NCBI GenBank assembly: GCA_963971285.1
Contig: OZ020265.1
Coordinates: forward strand, 4,442,270-4,506,269
Direction: 5' to 3'
Length of the DNA: 64,000 bases
DNA from: Astropecten irregularis
Lineage: Eukaryota > Echinodermata > Asteroidea > Paxillosida > Astropectinidae
Shown: piece after piece, positions 1 through 11,163 of the stretch
Layout: each line of letters starts with the position of its first letter
Numbering within the stretch: position 1 is the first letter of the stretch
Program-made: the position numbers and the translations under genes
Notes under the pieces: generated by a model
The model's input: only the letters and a program-made list of their open reading frames with translations
What the model was told of the DNA's origin: nothing
Database searches by the model: none

Positions 1-8
1 GATGGCCA

Positions 9-308
9 GGATCAACACAAGTATAATAAAACACTGTAGCTCAAGAGCCTGTTGATCCACTCACAAAAGAGACATAAAATAAATAATTTTATATATATAC
101 ATGTACATATAAATAAATTTAATCTACAAATAAATAAATTAAAGGAAACAAACAAGTAAAAGACAATAAAAGCAAGAAGACAGCAAGAAAATACAGTTCA
201 CATGAGCCAAACAACATGTACAACTTTTACAGGAACAACTCTAATTATAATTGCCAGGATCAACACAAGTATAACAAAACACTGTAGCTCGAGAGCCTGT
301 TGATCCAT
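9..308. repeat. Two direct copies of a 50-bp hairpin-ended repeat
   Basis: A 50-bp segment at 9-58 recurs at 259-308 with three or fewer differences. Each copy begins with GGATCAACA and ends with the inverse TGTTGATCC, so each could fold. The 250-bp spacing and AT-rich filler suggest a duplicated small element or the two ends of one insertion in an intron of copy A. Confidence 0.6.
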
Positions 309-427
309 GAGAACGAATCCGATTACGAGTACAACAACTGTTTTTTTTTACACTGGTTGGAAATCAAATTTCTTACCCTAGTTCCCGTCTTTGTTTTTTC
401 TCTTGATGTATTTTTTCCTACCATCAG

Positions 428-3222
428 GTGGCTTAACAACAACAGCATGGACAGGATCAGACCAGAGATATTTAACGGTCTGGACAATCTGACTTTCTTG
501 TAAGTTCCCTTCAACAGACAATAGAGAGGCCTTACTCTCTCCTGTAGTCAGAATGAAAGTTCGTTTACAGTTTCACCAGTTAACATTGACATGATATTGG
601 TTTATAATATTACTCCACTATAGCAAGACACCAGTACGGTGTTTCAGAGGTCACAGGTTCGAATCCCTGCTGGTCAATTTTATTTGGACTTCACATTATT
701 TTCAATATATAGTTTATAGTTATGCTGACAACAAAATAAACCATAACTACGTTTTGTTCATTGAGTTTCTGAAACAATGAATGCATTTGTTCTTTGGGTT
801 TTGTTTCTCAGGGATATATCAGACAACAACATCACAAGTATTGACGGTGTCTCCTTCAAAGGATTAAGAAATTTAGAAATCATGTAAGTCTCTTTAATTT
901 TATTAAATTTGAACAGGGTAATAACCATTTGATGGGATGAAGCTCGAATAAAGAGGATTAAAGTATATGAAGACACTGATATCCGTATTTGTCAGCAGTT
1001 GTACAGAAAACAAAACTACAGATAAACACAACTTTTACTTCTACTGATCCATGAACAATGTGATAAAGAGTGAACGTAGTGATGATGGCTCATTTATACT
1101 GACACGGATTACTCAAGCCTCAAATACATAATTAAAAACATAAAAATGGATTTCCATGAATTGAGGTCAATGACTGGTCATAGAAAAATGGGCATGCGAA
1201 CGGTGGCTCACTCAGTATTATGCAGTTTTGTGCATTTTGTATAATGTTAATATCTTTGTCCTTGTTTTCCAGGATTGTTCGGAATAATCCCCTTAAAACA
1301 TTGCAAAATGCCGCATTCAAAGGACTGAGGAAACTACGGATCATGTAAGTTCATTCATACATTGAACCACAATTAGGTAACGCAAAGAGAAATAACACAT
1401 CTACATACAGCAATGCGTAGAATATCAAATTGGCTGATTGAACGAACTGATAGAAGAGGAATGATAAGGTGAAGACTCTTCGGTTTCAGCTCAGAGGTAA
1501 TATAATTCATACAGCACGAAACAACAGAAGTGATCGCCCTTTAAATTTGTTCTGGGGTCGATTTCACGCAGCCCTACGATCGATCGTTACTCGAGTTACG
1601 ATCGATAACCCATCGTAGGGGCATATCTTGAGTAGGGCTGCAATGCATCAAACATCCTGCGATTGATAGTAAGTTACGATGAGTTTGGTGAAATCAACCT
1701 CTGAAATACTTTGTTTTGTTTTTGTATTGTTCAGGGTTCTGATCAGAGGTAGCGCTTCAAGTTTAACCGATTCAACGGTTCTCGTCAAGGACAATGCATT
1801 GGATGATCTCACCAACTTGGAAATGCTGTAAGTTACCGAACACAGGGCACTCAAAGTGAATGAATAGAGGGGCGTAAATCGACTAGGACCAATGACTTGA
1901 CCAGAAAGGCAAGCAGAATAATAAACTCTGGAAATTTATAAAAAAGGTTGGGTTTACATTTCTTTCGTAGAACGTGCCGTGTGATGTAGAAGCGATTCAT
2001 GCCTCAAGAAAAAACCTCAAAATATTACCACCAGATATTGATCAGATGTTGTTGTTTTGGCTTTAGGTACGTTGACGATTATCGTCTGTGCTGTGAGTTT
2101 GTGTCCTCGATTGCAGGCTTCGACATCACCAAATGTCAAACCACGGAGCTGCAGCCACCTCTGAACCTCTGCGGGAGCCTCATGCGAAACCACTTCCTTC
2201 GAGTCTCCATGTGGATCCTGGGTCTTAGCGCCCTCATCGGTAACACCGTGGCCATCGTCTGGCGCCTTCTGGGCAAGGAGAAAGGCACGAAGAAGACTCA
2301 CGCGTTCTTCGTGGCCAACCTTGCAATTTCGGACCTCATGATGGGGGTATACATGCTGATCATAGCCGGCGCTGATTTGCACTTTGGCGAGGATTATTCA
2401 AGAGTGGCCAACGAGTGGAGGTCCAGTGTGACTTGCAAGGTAGCTGGGGTCATTTCAGTGCTGTCCAGTGAGGCGTCCGTCTTCTTTGTCACTCTGATCA
2501 GCCTAGACAGCTTCTTGTCCATCGTGTTCCCTTTCAGCCGCATCAGGATTGAGGAGACATCAGCTAAGGTGTCGGTGGGCCTCATCTGGGTGTGCGCTCT
2601 GGGTCTCAGCGCTGGTCCCACCGTCTTCGTGGGGTCTGACTCCAAAGTCTACGGGCTCTCTGATGTCTGCATCGGTCTGCCCTTGATCACCGAACCGACG
2701 AGCTACGTGGTGCAAGAGAGTCAGATCGGGAACCCGCTTGGAGGGGAGACGGTGTCTATCCCAGTCGCTCAGGGGAAGCAGCCAGTTTGGATCTACTCCA
2801 TCGTCCTGTTCCTCGGAGTCAATCTGATCTGCTTCTTGACGATCCTGTGCTGCTACATTGGCATCGCTGTTAAGGTCAAACAAACTGTCAGCAAGGTCAA
2901 GACCTCATCACACCGCGACCGAGAGATCAAGATGGCCGTCAAGATGTCTATGATAGTCGGCACTGACTTCGCCTGCTGGATGCCGGTCATCGTCATGGGG
3001 ATTTTGTCTCAGACAGGAATTGTAGACATCGGTCCAGACATGTACGCCTGGACTGTTGTCTTCATCCTGCCCATCAATTCAGCTCTCAATCCATACCTGT
3101 ATACATTCTACACCGCTCTGACCGCACGTCGCAAAGAAAAGTCAGGCAATTCAACCGAGATGAAGGCAAAGTCCTCTGGAACAACTCTGTCCGTTGTTTC
3201 CGGCACCGGTGTCAAGGGATAG
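428..3222 (+). CDS. LRR-containing 7TM receptor, GRL101/relaxin-receptor-like, copy A (5' part outside window)
   Basis: Five exons are supported: 428-499, 812-883, 1273-1344 (72 nt each, one LRR per exon, all phase 2), 1735-1827 (93 nt) and 2067-3222 (hinge, seven helices and tail, with stop). Each is bounded by AG and GTAAG, and the phases join without a break. The one-repeat-per-exon, phase-2 layout is typical of LGR receptors. The last exon shows a Cys-rich hinge (YRLCCEF), an LGR-type entry to helix 1 (RNHFLRVSMWILG), CWMP in helix 6 and NPYLY in helix 7. Signal peptide, CUB, LDLa and first LRR exons should lie left of base 1, because copy B has its preceding LRR 512 bp further upstream. 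It is expected at the plasma membrane, coupled to G proteins; ligand unknown. The coding sequence is nearly identical to copy B and has no visible lesions, so it is probably functional. Confidence 0.9.
600..690 (+). repeat. Old tRNA-like SINE relic, shared by both receptor copies
   Basis: The stretch ends in GGTTCGAATCC, a perfect RNA polymerase III B-box, inside an intron between two LRR exons. The same relic sits at the same place in copy B (59585-59645), so it was inserted before the gene duplication. Confidence 0.5.
1551..1703. mobile_element. 145-bp MITE in copy A intron, with TCTG target duplication
   Basis: The insert at 1555-1699 begins GGGTCGATTTCAC and ends with the near inverse GTGAAATCAACC, and is flanked by TCTG on both sides. 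The matching intron of copy B reads straight through (TTTGTTCTGAAATAC near 60870), giving the empty site. Insertion therefore followed the gene duplication. Confidence 0.85.
2067..3222 (+). CDS. Copy A terminal exon: hinge, seven-helix domain and C-terminal tail
   Basis: One uninterrupted 1,156-nt exon carries all seven helices, as is usual in type C LGRs. The acceptor is CTTTAG before 2067. Translation upstream of 2067 is open back to 1999 but that stretch is intron, because copy B and the LRR exon phases place the junction at G-TAC. Visible marks are a paired Cys hinge, helix 1 GNTVAIVW, helix 2 NLAISDLMMG, helix 3 with Cys after SSVT, helix 6 TDFACWMP and helix 7 NPYLY. The position of the E/DRY arginine holds serine (LDSFLS). 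The tail is Ser/Thr/Lys-rich and short, about 35 residues. Confidence 0.92.
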
Positions 3223-3725
3223 GTTGTCCGGGGCATGCTCCGCGGTCTGAATGCGTCTGGAGGACCAAATTGGTATTTAGGTAATGCAACCGACAATACC
3301 GTAGACACACCAACAGTTCATTTAGTGTCAGGAATACCTAAACGAGCAGTATCGTATAGACACATCCTCAGACCTGGGGTACGATCCCGTAGCTGGGTCG
3401 TACTTCCATATACGTTTGTTCACAAAATCATCTTTTATATATATAAAAAGTGAAAACCTGGGTGATTTACGCCAATGTAAATGAGGTTGAAGAAAACTTA
3501 CTGGCACAAAATACACGGGAAACAGGGAGTCAAAATAAGTGGGAACAGAACAGTTATTACAGTGGAAACCATGCCAACATTTCCAACAAACTTTTTCATT
3601 TTTATTGCACATTGTAATGGCTTTAAGTAGAAAATGCTTCATCATCGGACAATATGGCGCTTTATATGGTAGACACTCGCTATTCATTAGAACTATTTAA
3701 AAACAGCTAGAAATTCCGGAATATG
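3223..3725. other. 3' flank/3' UTR of copy A, homologous to copy B flank
   Basis: The first 50 bp after the stop match those after copy B (62395-62450), and patchy similarity resumes at 3500-3720 against 62760-63010 (for example GGACAATATG and TAATGGCTTT). This is the decaying edge of the segmental duplication and probably includes the 3' UTR. Confidence 0.6.
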
Positions 3726-4477
3726 ACAGTATACAAATATCACATGGCTTGAAGGTGGAGAGTCGATTCTAGCTCCCGAGTCAATTTCCAACACGGAGGG
3801 AATCTAGAATCGGCTGGCCACCTGAAATAAACTATTTGTCCAGAATTTCGTCGAGAAGTGCAGCAGAACGTTCGTTTTAGTTAACTTCATGTAGGGTGAA
3901 GTTCACGCACGCGCACTGCAAACTAGGATTAATGCGCAGTGAGATGTTACATGTGTAACTGTCACGGTCGCCGTCACTTCCTCGAAGAGACGCGTGAGGG
4001 CGCTATTCAATTTGCACGGTCGGAGTCATCTCGATCACCCCACGAACGACATCGTCAAGGCAGCCATTTTACACGCATCTTGGCTGTTTTCCCCCACATT
4101 TTTTCAGTTATTCGCCCTACTTTTACCATTGTATCATCATTGCCCATCACTCTTATCATTTCTGGCCTCACCTAGTCCCACAGTCATGTAAGTTTTTCAG
4201 CATTTCTTCGTGATTCTTTAAGATAATTATGGGTAGCCGATAACCCCCACGTGTGTAGATTTATTACATGTATTGCATTTTTTATTAGTTTTGGACTTAA
4301 ATTCATCTAGATCAGACTTCAGTGGTACTGTGTTAGAATTTGTTGGCATTATTTTCTTGAATACGATTATAGGCCCCTAATGTTCAGTGCTTTACACTGA
4401 GTAATTCATAGATAATAAGTTTTCTGTGCATTTTGGTAGATAACACAAGTGAGCAATACCTGTACTTAAGTGTAATA
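3726..4477. other. Intergenic, no gene seen
   Basis: There is a short inverted repeat at 3752-3822 (GATTCTAG against CTAGAATC, with CCACC at the end) and an AATAAA at 3826 that could serve as a distal polyadenylation signal for copy A. Open frames at 3939-4191 overlap one another and resemble no family I recognise. Confidence 0.4.
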
Positions 4478-4976
4478 TAAAGGGTGCACAAAAAGTAACT
4501 TCCTTTTATTTTGACGCCCGACTTTTCTAATTTTAATCGGTTTGGGGTGATATGAGTAGTATGAGTGTTTAGAGCACATCTTAAGCTACATTTTGATGCC
4601 CTGGCTTGATGCCAAGGACTCAACATTGTTCAATGTACACGGCATTGTTTGTCAAAAGGCACAAAACCAAAAGTTGCACTTTTAGGTATAAATTGTCAGC
4701 AGCTGTGCGTATTGAAACCCATTGTCGACCAAAACAATATCGCCAATGCAATGTAGCGCATTGTAAGTTCAACCTGTATTCCTAAAAGTTTTGTACCTTT
4801 TGACAAAGAATGCTGTGTGCATTGAACAGTGTTGAGTCCTTGGCATCAAGTAGGGTATCAAAATGCAGCTTAAGATGTGCTCTAAACACTCATACTACTC
4901 ATATCACCCCAGACCGATTAGATTTAAAGGAGTAGGGCATCAAATTTAACGGAAGTTACTTTTTGTGCACCCTTTA
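4478..4976. mobile_element. Foldback MITE with long terminal inverted repeats (family M1), full copy
   Basis: The ends are exact inverses, TAAAGGGTGCAC and GTGCACCCTTTA, and similarity between the two arms continues for roughly 200 bp each way (for example GAGTGTTTAGAGCACATCTTAAG against CTTAAGATGTGCTCTAAACACTC, each only partly shown here). It has no coding capacity. A second copy at 33038-38025 has been split apart by later insertions. Confidence 0.85.
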
Positions 4977-6430
4977 GGTCTCCCGCGCTCATACCTGGTG
5001 GAGCGATCCCTGTATGTAAAGTTTTGGCTTTTGTTACATGAAGTACTAATTGTATACCGAATCTAGCACTTGTAGCAGTGTTTCTACACCCATCTTTAAA
5101 TTGTAAACATGATTCAAGTTATTTATAAGGTTTTGTGTGTGCTCTTTTAGAGAGCCTGACCTCCGGCCATATTACTTTGTTCTGTGGTTGACGCTCTCTG
5201 GTTAAACCTAGGCTAGCGTTTCCCTGAAACTACGCCTTTGCAGACGCCAGAACAGTAACAGTTCCTTCGGAGATTCCACGGCCCTCTCGCTGGTGACCTG
5301 CAAATATATCCACTGTCACGTGATGGTGAATTGGCCAATTGGGATTTGACTCTATGTCATGAATATTTCCAAGGTATAGTAATAACAATTAAGGGCTTGA
5401 AGGACTCTTTATGAAGGAAACTACTGATGTACAAAACACAATTGTGGTAACCATGCCAGCAGAGGTCAGTTTAAAATTAACTACAAATCCTCATTAATTA
5501 GTGAGAAATTGTTTTTATCATTTTTTGTCACCTCTAAAGAAAATTAAACTACATGTACTTCAACACTTGTTTTAAGCTTTTTTAAGCTCTCTTTTTACAC
5601 ATCATAAAAATCTAGCGAATTGTAAATGCTTATAGTGGTAATAATCATAAATGATTATTTGATGATAATTTGATTTTGCCAACAATCATTTTAATGTTAT
5701 ATAAAGAATTATTGTACACAATGAAATCGATAGATTTAACCTATCAATTTTTATTCAACCTCATTCTTAAAATTTTAGAAACGTAAAAGTAAGGTTTCAC
5801 TTTTTCACTTGAACATGTTTATCCCAGAGAGTATGTTATCTTTGATATATTGTTTATAACTGAACCCTCACCTGTATGTCAGCACGAACAAAGGAACGAA
5901 CGAACGATGCCACAGTGAAATACTCAGCTATTTTGCATTGAAACATAAATTGTGTATCGGTAATTTGAAACGTATACGTTTAGAATTTTGTTAATGATAT
6001 ATTCTAAATTGATTCTTAAACACCTTTCAATGTAATTATGTATTTATTATCGTAAAACGAAATAAGAGGAATCTTTGAGCATATATATTTGTAGTAACCA
6101 TGGCATTTGTATCACCTCCAAAGAACATTCTAACTAGTTGACCGTTGACTTCCGCGCACTTACGCTTAATATTGCGAATCTTCTTAAATTAAAGTTGTAA
6201 TAATTACAATAAATTATCATTCTCCGTTGAATGATATATGTTTTAGGGTACTTTGATATTTCATACAATCATACCAATGTTTCGAAATTAACAATGAAAT
6301 ATTTCTTTTATCCTTTATTTTGTCCAATTGTTAGATTAAGCCTGTTACATATTTTATATTCAATCTCATTCTTTAAATTCAGAAACGCAATTGTTAAGTT
6401 GCAATTGTTCACTTTACATGTTATAGCTCT
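4977..6430. other. Continuation of duplicated 3' flank; no gene seen
   Basis: Segments near 5448-5640, 5700-5790 and 6275-6400 resemble 63080-63250 and 63330-63480 downstream of copy B. The region 5700-5790 is also similar to 6275-6400, hinting at a local duplication. I see nothing coding. Confidence 0.45.
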
Positions 6431-6435
6431 AAAAT

Positions 6436-6670
6436 GTATTGTCATACTTTGGTAGCATACAGGGTATACAGATAGTGATGGTAGAAACATACCGTTAAAT
6501 TTTGTCTGCCTAAAATGCTTTATTTATCAAGAAAACAGTTCACCTAATGACCAAAAGCAATTATAATTTTTAAAAAAATCAAAAAATATTTTTGAAAAGA
6601 TTTACGAAATACGGTGAGCGTTTTTCACTGTATTCTCAAAAACTTGGCGCCGTATACATTGTCAGCACTT
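6436..6670. mobile_element. Degenerate copy of the TTAA-flanked MITE family (M2)
   Basis: It shares the internal blocks of the family (CATACTTTGGT, GAAACATACCGTTAAA, TTTTTCACTG.ATTCTCAAAAA) but has lost its right end. Confidence 0.55.
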
Positions 6671-7026
6671 TAAAATGAAGTTGAAATACTCAGCTATTTT
6701 AAACATTCAAACATGTAGTGTGTATCCGTTAGTGTAAACGTATGAAGTTAAATATTTGAAAATGACATGTTGCAAAATGAGTTTGATTCTTGAGCACTTT
6801 TCTTATAGTGAACTTTCACAATAATTATGTACATGTGTTATAAAGATAATGATAATTTCACTCGTTTAAAAAAAATGAATAGTCTCGTGCATGAGTGGAA
6901 CATTATGGTGAACATTGATCGCAATATCGGGGACAGACAGATTCAATAATATTATCATTAGCTATATTAAAACGTCAAAATAATACCATCAATTAGATCG
7001 AAAAACAAATGTTGCAAGAGACTCGT

Positions 7027-7391
7027 TTAAAGGTACTATCATACTTTGGTTGCATACCGAAACAGAAATGTTCACAGATTTACCTGTAACTTACAGGGTA
7101 TAAAGATGATGATGGCAGAAACATACCGTTAAAATAGTTCTGCCTGAAATGCTGTATTTATCCAGAAAAGAGTAAAACCAGTGACCAAAATTATTTTAGA
7201 TCTTTTAAAGATAAAAAAAAAAAAAAAAAAGACTTGGGAAATACTATGGCCGTTTTTCATTGTTTTCTCAAAAACTGGGCACCGTATGGGACTGAAATTT
7301 GCACAGATGACTGTTACTGTATCTTCCTTAATATTTCTGCCCATGAATCTGTATTACTTTGACAAAAAACAAAGTATGATATTACCTTTAA
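7027..7391. mobile_element. piggyBac-like MITE (family M2), full copy
   Basis: It starts TTAA-AGGTACTATCATAC and ends GTATGATATTACCT-TTAA. TTAA target duplications and short inverted ends point to mobilisation by a piggyBac-type transposase. No transposase is encoded. Other intact copies are at 24464, 49799 and 63595. Confidence 0.85.
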
Positions 7392-8264
7392 AAAGACCAA
7401 GACGTATTGAATTTGGGACGTTAGGGATACCTAAAAATGGAGATACTCGTAGCTTTCGGACCAGCAAAATAAACTTACGGATAAACATATTCCTGTATGT
7501 TCAAAATATGCACTGCTTTTTTTAATGAAACGTACACAGAGGCCGAGACTCTGTTAACAAAGATAAGAGAAAAGTATGGGGTGCCACCAATGCAAAGTGA
7601 AAACAGATGAATCCTACTTTGCACCGAGTAATGTTGGTTTTGTTAGAACCAAAAATAACGATTAGTTTAGTTATTCCCCTGGGAAAATTAGAAACCCACA
7701 AACTGACAAGGATGTGGCAATAAAACCTGATATGAACCATTTAGATCCTCTGATTTCTTTAGTTACTATTTGTTCTGATTTTCTCTCACTTCTTCTTTTC
7801 TCCTAAGCCCATTGACTTTGTACACGTTTAATGTGCCCACCACTTTTGTTGCACATCGTTCAAATTTTGCATAGACATTTTCCATACAGTATAGATTTGT
7901 CCGCTAGTTATGATGACATCGTCAGGTGTCACGTGACAGCGCCTCAAATGAGGAAATTAAACACGACGATTACAAACAAACCCTATATCCGATTGGGTTG
8001 AAATTAGGTAGTTCTATGTGTCTAAGTCGGGAAACTTTATATTGGAAAAAATTATGAAAATGACGTTATCATCACCTCATTCTCTGAGTTTTCTTTAGTG
8101 ATTTATAGTACATTTTGGGCCATGAAAAAGCTATTAACGTATCGAACAAAACAAATTCAATTCTTTGACAACAAATCATACACCGTGAAAAATACGTGAG
8201 GACTAAGAATCTTAAAAAAAATCCTTCTGTTTTCATCACCATTTTCCTCACTTTCTTTTCTTTT
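7392..8264. other. Intergenic; repeat of the GCTTTTCCGC-associated family
   Basis: At 7790-8050 there is similarity to 45490-45660 and 54890-55170 (the CATAGACTTTG.ACACG and GTCA.CAGGTGTCA.GTGACA blocks). No gene is seen. Confidence 0.45.
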
Positions 8265-8600
8265 CTCTTTTATTGAGAGGCCTTGTAACATTAGATGGAA
8301 ATTAACAAGGGAAGTTAAAAGCCAACAAATCAATTAATTGTTGTAAATATTGATCACTGTCACAGCGGAAACTGCTCAGCCTGAAATTCTCATCTTCTGA
8401 CAATCTAAACAATCAAATGTCAATTTCTGCTCAGACTCCAGACGGAGCATGTTATAATAACAGAAGGCGCTTTATTCCACTCGGCGTATTGTAACAACAG
8501 AAACCGCTTTTAATCTTCCCACCGCCCCTGATGCAGGCAGCAAACTTCACTTTGCTACATTCTATGTCGGTATGACGAGACATCGGAATGATTAATTTGT
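8265..8600. repeat. Dispersed repeat, copy 1
   Basis: About 300 bp match 14320-14590, including CTCTGACAATCT.AACAAT, TGCAGGCAGCAA and GACATCGGAATGATT. The following 8610-8720 matches 23530-23660 (GACCAGTTAATATGACATTT). No coding capacity is seen. Confidence 0.55.
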
Positions 8601-8720
8601 TTATTTATACACAATTGTAATGGGCTGTCTTATTGTTTACTTCTTCTAGACCAGTTAATATGACATTTGAAGATGACGGTCGATTGTCAATTTTGTTTAA
8701 GTTAATAGATGTGGCAATCA

Positions 8721-9894
8721 AACGATTCAAGGGACCGTCAGGCCGTTGCTGAAAATTGTTTCGAGGTTATCATGCCTGTAGACTGTCATTTGCCATGACC
8801 ACCATGTTAATGTATAATACTCAGTTGTGCCCATAATTATGTATATACTCAGTTGTGCCCATAGATATTGGAGGATTAGTGCATTGAGTGTGGGACTGTC
8901 TTAAGTCACGTGAATGAGGCCAACAAGTCTAATATGGTGTGTAAATTGCAACTGACTTCCATTAAGTTCGTATATGATTCTACGTTAAGCAACCTTTTAT
9001 AATAAATATAAAAAGCTAATTTGGTGTTGCCTAATCCATTTTACCATCGCGCGTCCATGTGCAACAAGAACGTTTTCTGCACAGGCAATGGCTGACGAGC
9101 AAGCGTTTCCCATCTAGTGTTTTAAGATGCATTTCCATTTTCATTTCTTATCCGCTGCGTATCATTGGACGCGCATTCAATACGCAGGTTCTGACTATGG
9201 GGCAACCATTTGGCTTTACTTCGTTATTAATTATATTGTTAAATCAATAATTACAAATGGGGTATTATTGAGACACGTTACCATCTAAAAGTGGACATTA
9301 GGGAGACATCGGGACTTAGGGAGATTTTTCGATGTCTCCCTAAGGTACTAGCTACCTTTCAAATACATCTTTTTAATGTCCATATTTTAATAAAATACAT
9401 GACAGAGAATGCTCTCAATATGAACATTATGTCAATTTTAAGTTAATTGGTTTGGAGGATGTTTAGAAATAGGTAATAAAAGGTTGTGTACGACCCTATG
9501 TGAGGGTCTCTCTAAGGTCCAATCCTTGGTTATATTAATGAGCATAATCATAATTTTTAAAATACATTGTAGATGAATTTCTGAGGATAAATTCTATTTT
9601 ATTAATGAAGGGCTTGAGATACATGGTGCAGCAGGAGCCTTTCTTCTGCTTTGTCATGTTGCCCAATCCCTTCATTTCGTTTTGTTTGCCTCAAATGGTG
9701 GTAGCAAAAAAAAAAGTACCAAGCCTAGCCTCAATCAGGGTTCGATTTAAATGCGATCATCGCTAAATCCCCAATCCATCTCTTAACGGAAAATTGCTAC
9801 AGAAATTAGCGATCGATTTTCCGTTCAGCGATGGATTTGGGCTTAAAAGATGATAGGAAAGCGTTCATCGCGGGTTTACGCTGGTTTCGATGCT
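8721..9894. other. Intergenic, no gene; small hairpin
   Basis: A 13-bp unit (CTCAGTTGTGCCC) occurs twice at 8819-8860. At 9301-9343 AGGGAGACATCG pairs with CGATGTCTCCCT. Nothing coding is supported. Confidence 0.4.
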
Positions 9895-10200
9895 TCTTGC
9901 AAGCTTCGTGACGTCACACTTTTAATCACATTGAGTACAAAGTGAAATTTGACACTTTTTTCACTGTTGTCTGCTAATTGTTTCGTCTTTATCTGCCACG
10001 CAATTTATATACTGAAACCAATAAAAGTATGGGAACTTCAACAGGATGTTCTGGTGAAAGTGTGGTAACTGCAAGAAGCTGTTTTCAGATTGTACGTCGA
10101 GTCTAATGCAGTAAGGGTAATATATTTCCATAAGTCTCGTCTCCGGAGCCGGAGCCGGAACAGGAGCCGAAGCCGGAGCCGGAGCCGGAGGGCTCATGGC
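9895..10200. repeat. Dispersed repeat ending in a GGAGCC microsatellite
   Basis: The span 9895-10135 matches 11320-11585 (ATCTGCC.CGCAATTTA, GTTTTCAGATTGT). It is followed at 10140-10192 by a (GGAGCC)n tract. Confidence 0.55.
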
Positions 10201-10706
10201 ATTCTTCGCTTGATGCATTTAAATTGCGCTTACATGTTCGTATTCTGTTTCGAGCGTTCAGTAATAGGCCTAGGCCTATAGTGAAAAAAAACACCTTTCT
10301 GTTATGGCCGAGTGCTGCAGTCAATTAGAGCGCGGGTTCTGACAGTGCTCCGCAACAGCTCACATGAATAGTGCTAAATCATTACAGGCGTTTATAGACC
10401 CTTTCGACTTAATGTTTTATTTTCATTCGTGGAGAAGGTTTGCGTTATTTTCGAAAATAGCGCCGATCCTTGACATTCTAAATTTGGGGCAGGTTTCACA
10501 GGTTCGTATATACTCAACAGTGCTCTCAGTTGATCGAATGAAATATGGTATTGCTCTTTTATCAAGAAACAAGAAACTGTTTGGCCCTATTCACGTGACT
10601 TGCAGCGCGTCCACGAACGTCAGGTATAGCTTGTGCATATTGAATGGCGCTTGGATGCATGGCCGATTTAAGTTATGTATCTATGCATAAAGTTCAGTAA
10701 AAAATC

Positions 10707-11124
10707 AAAAACTAGAGTGAGCACTCGGCGCGTGATACACTCAACCATGGCTAGCGAGATAGCCTAAGAAAACCAAACAAGAGCAAATGCGCGCGTCCCT
10801 TTTCAAATTGTGCGTACATATTCGTACCTCGGTTCATGCCATAGAGCTATATTAAAATGACTAGAGCGCGAGCTCCGCGTTCTCCGTGCGTAGACGTTTT
10901 GAAGCCGTGATTTTGAATTTGAGTGCGTGTCTTTGGAACAAGAACACTTTGACTGGAATGCCTTTCGAAGAGTGTACTCTATATGCAACGCGCAAGTATG
11001 CGCGAACCATAGAGTTAAATAAAAAACAAGAGTGCGCGCTTCGTATTCAACGTGTTTGGTTTTCTTAGGCAATGGCGCTGCCCATGGTTGAGTGTAACAC
11101 GCGCAGAGTGTAGACTCTAGTTTT
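10707..11124. mobile_element. MITE with about 78-bp inverted repeats
   Basis: The left arm AAAACTAGAGT and the right arm ACTCTAGTTTT are inverses, and pairing continues through CTCAACCATGG and GCCTAAGAAAACCAAAC. No coding capacity; open frames within it are by-products. Confidence 0.75.
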
Positions 11125-11163
11125 TTTTTATTTAACTCTATGGCGCGAACAGTAGCGAGTTTT

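Noticed and set aside
2017..2883. Minus-strand open frames opposite the receptor exon
   Set aside because: Shadow frames of the conserved seven-helix exon; the same shadows recur opposite copy B and carry no independent motifs.
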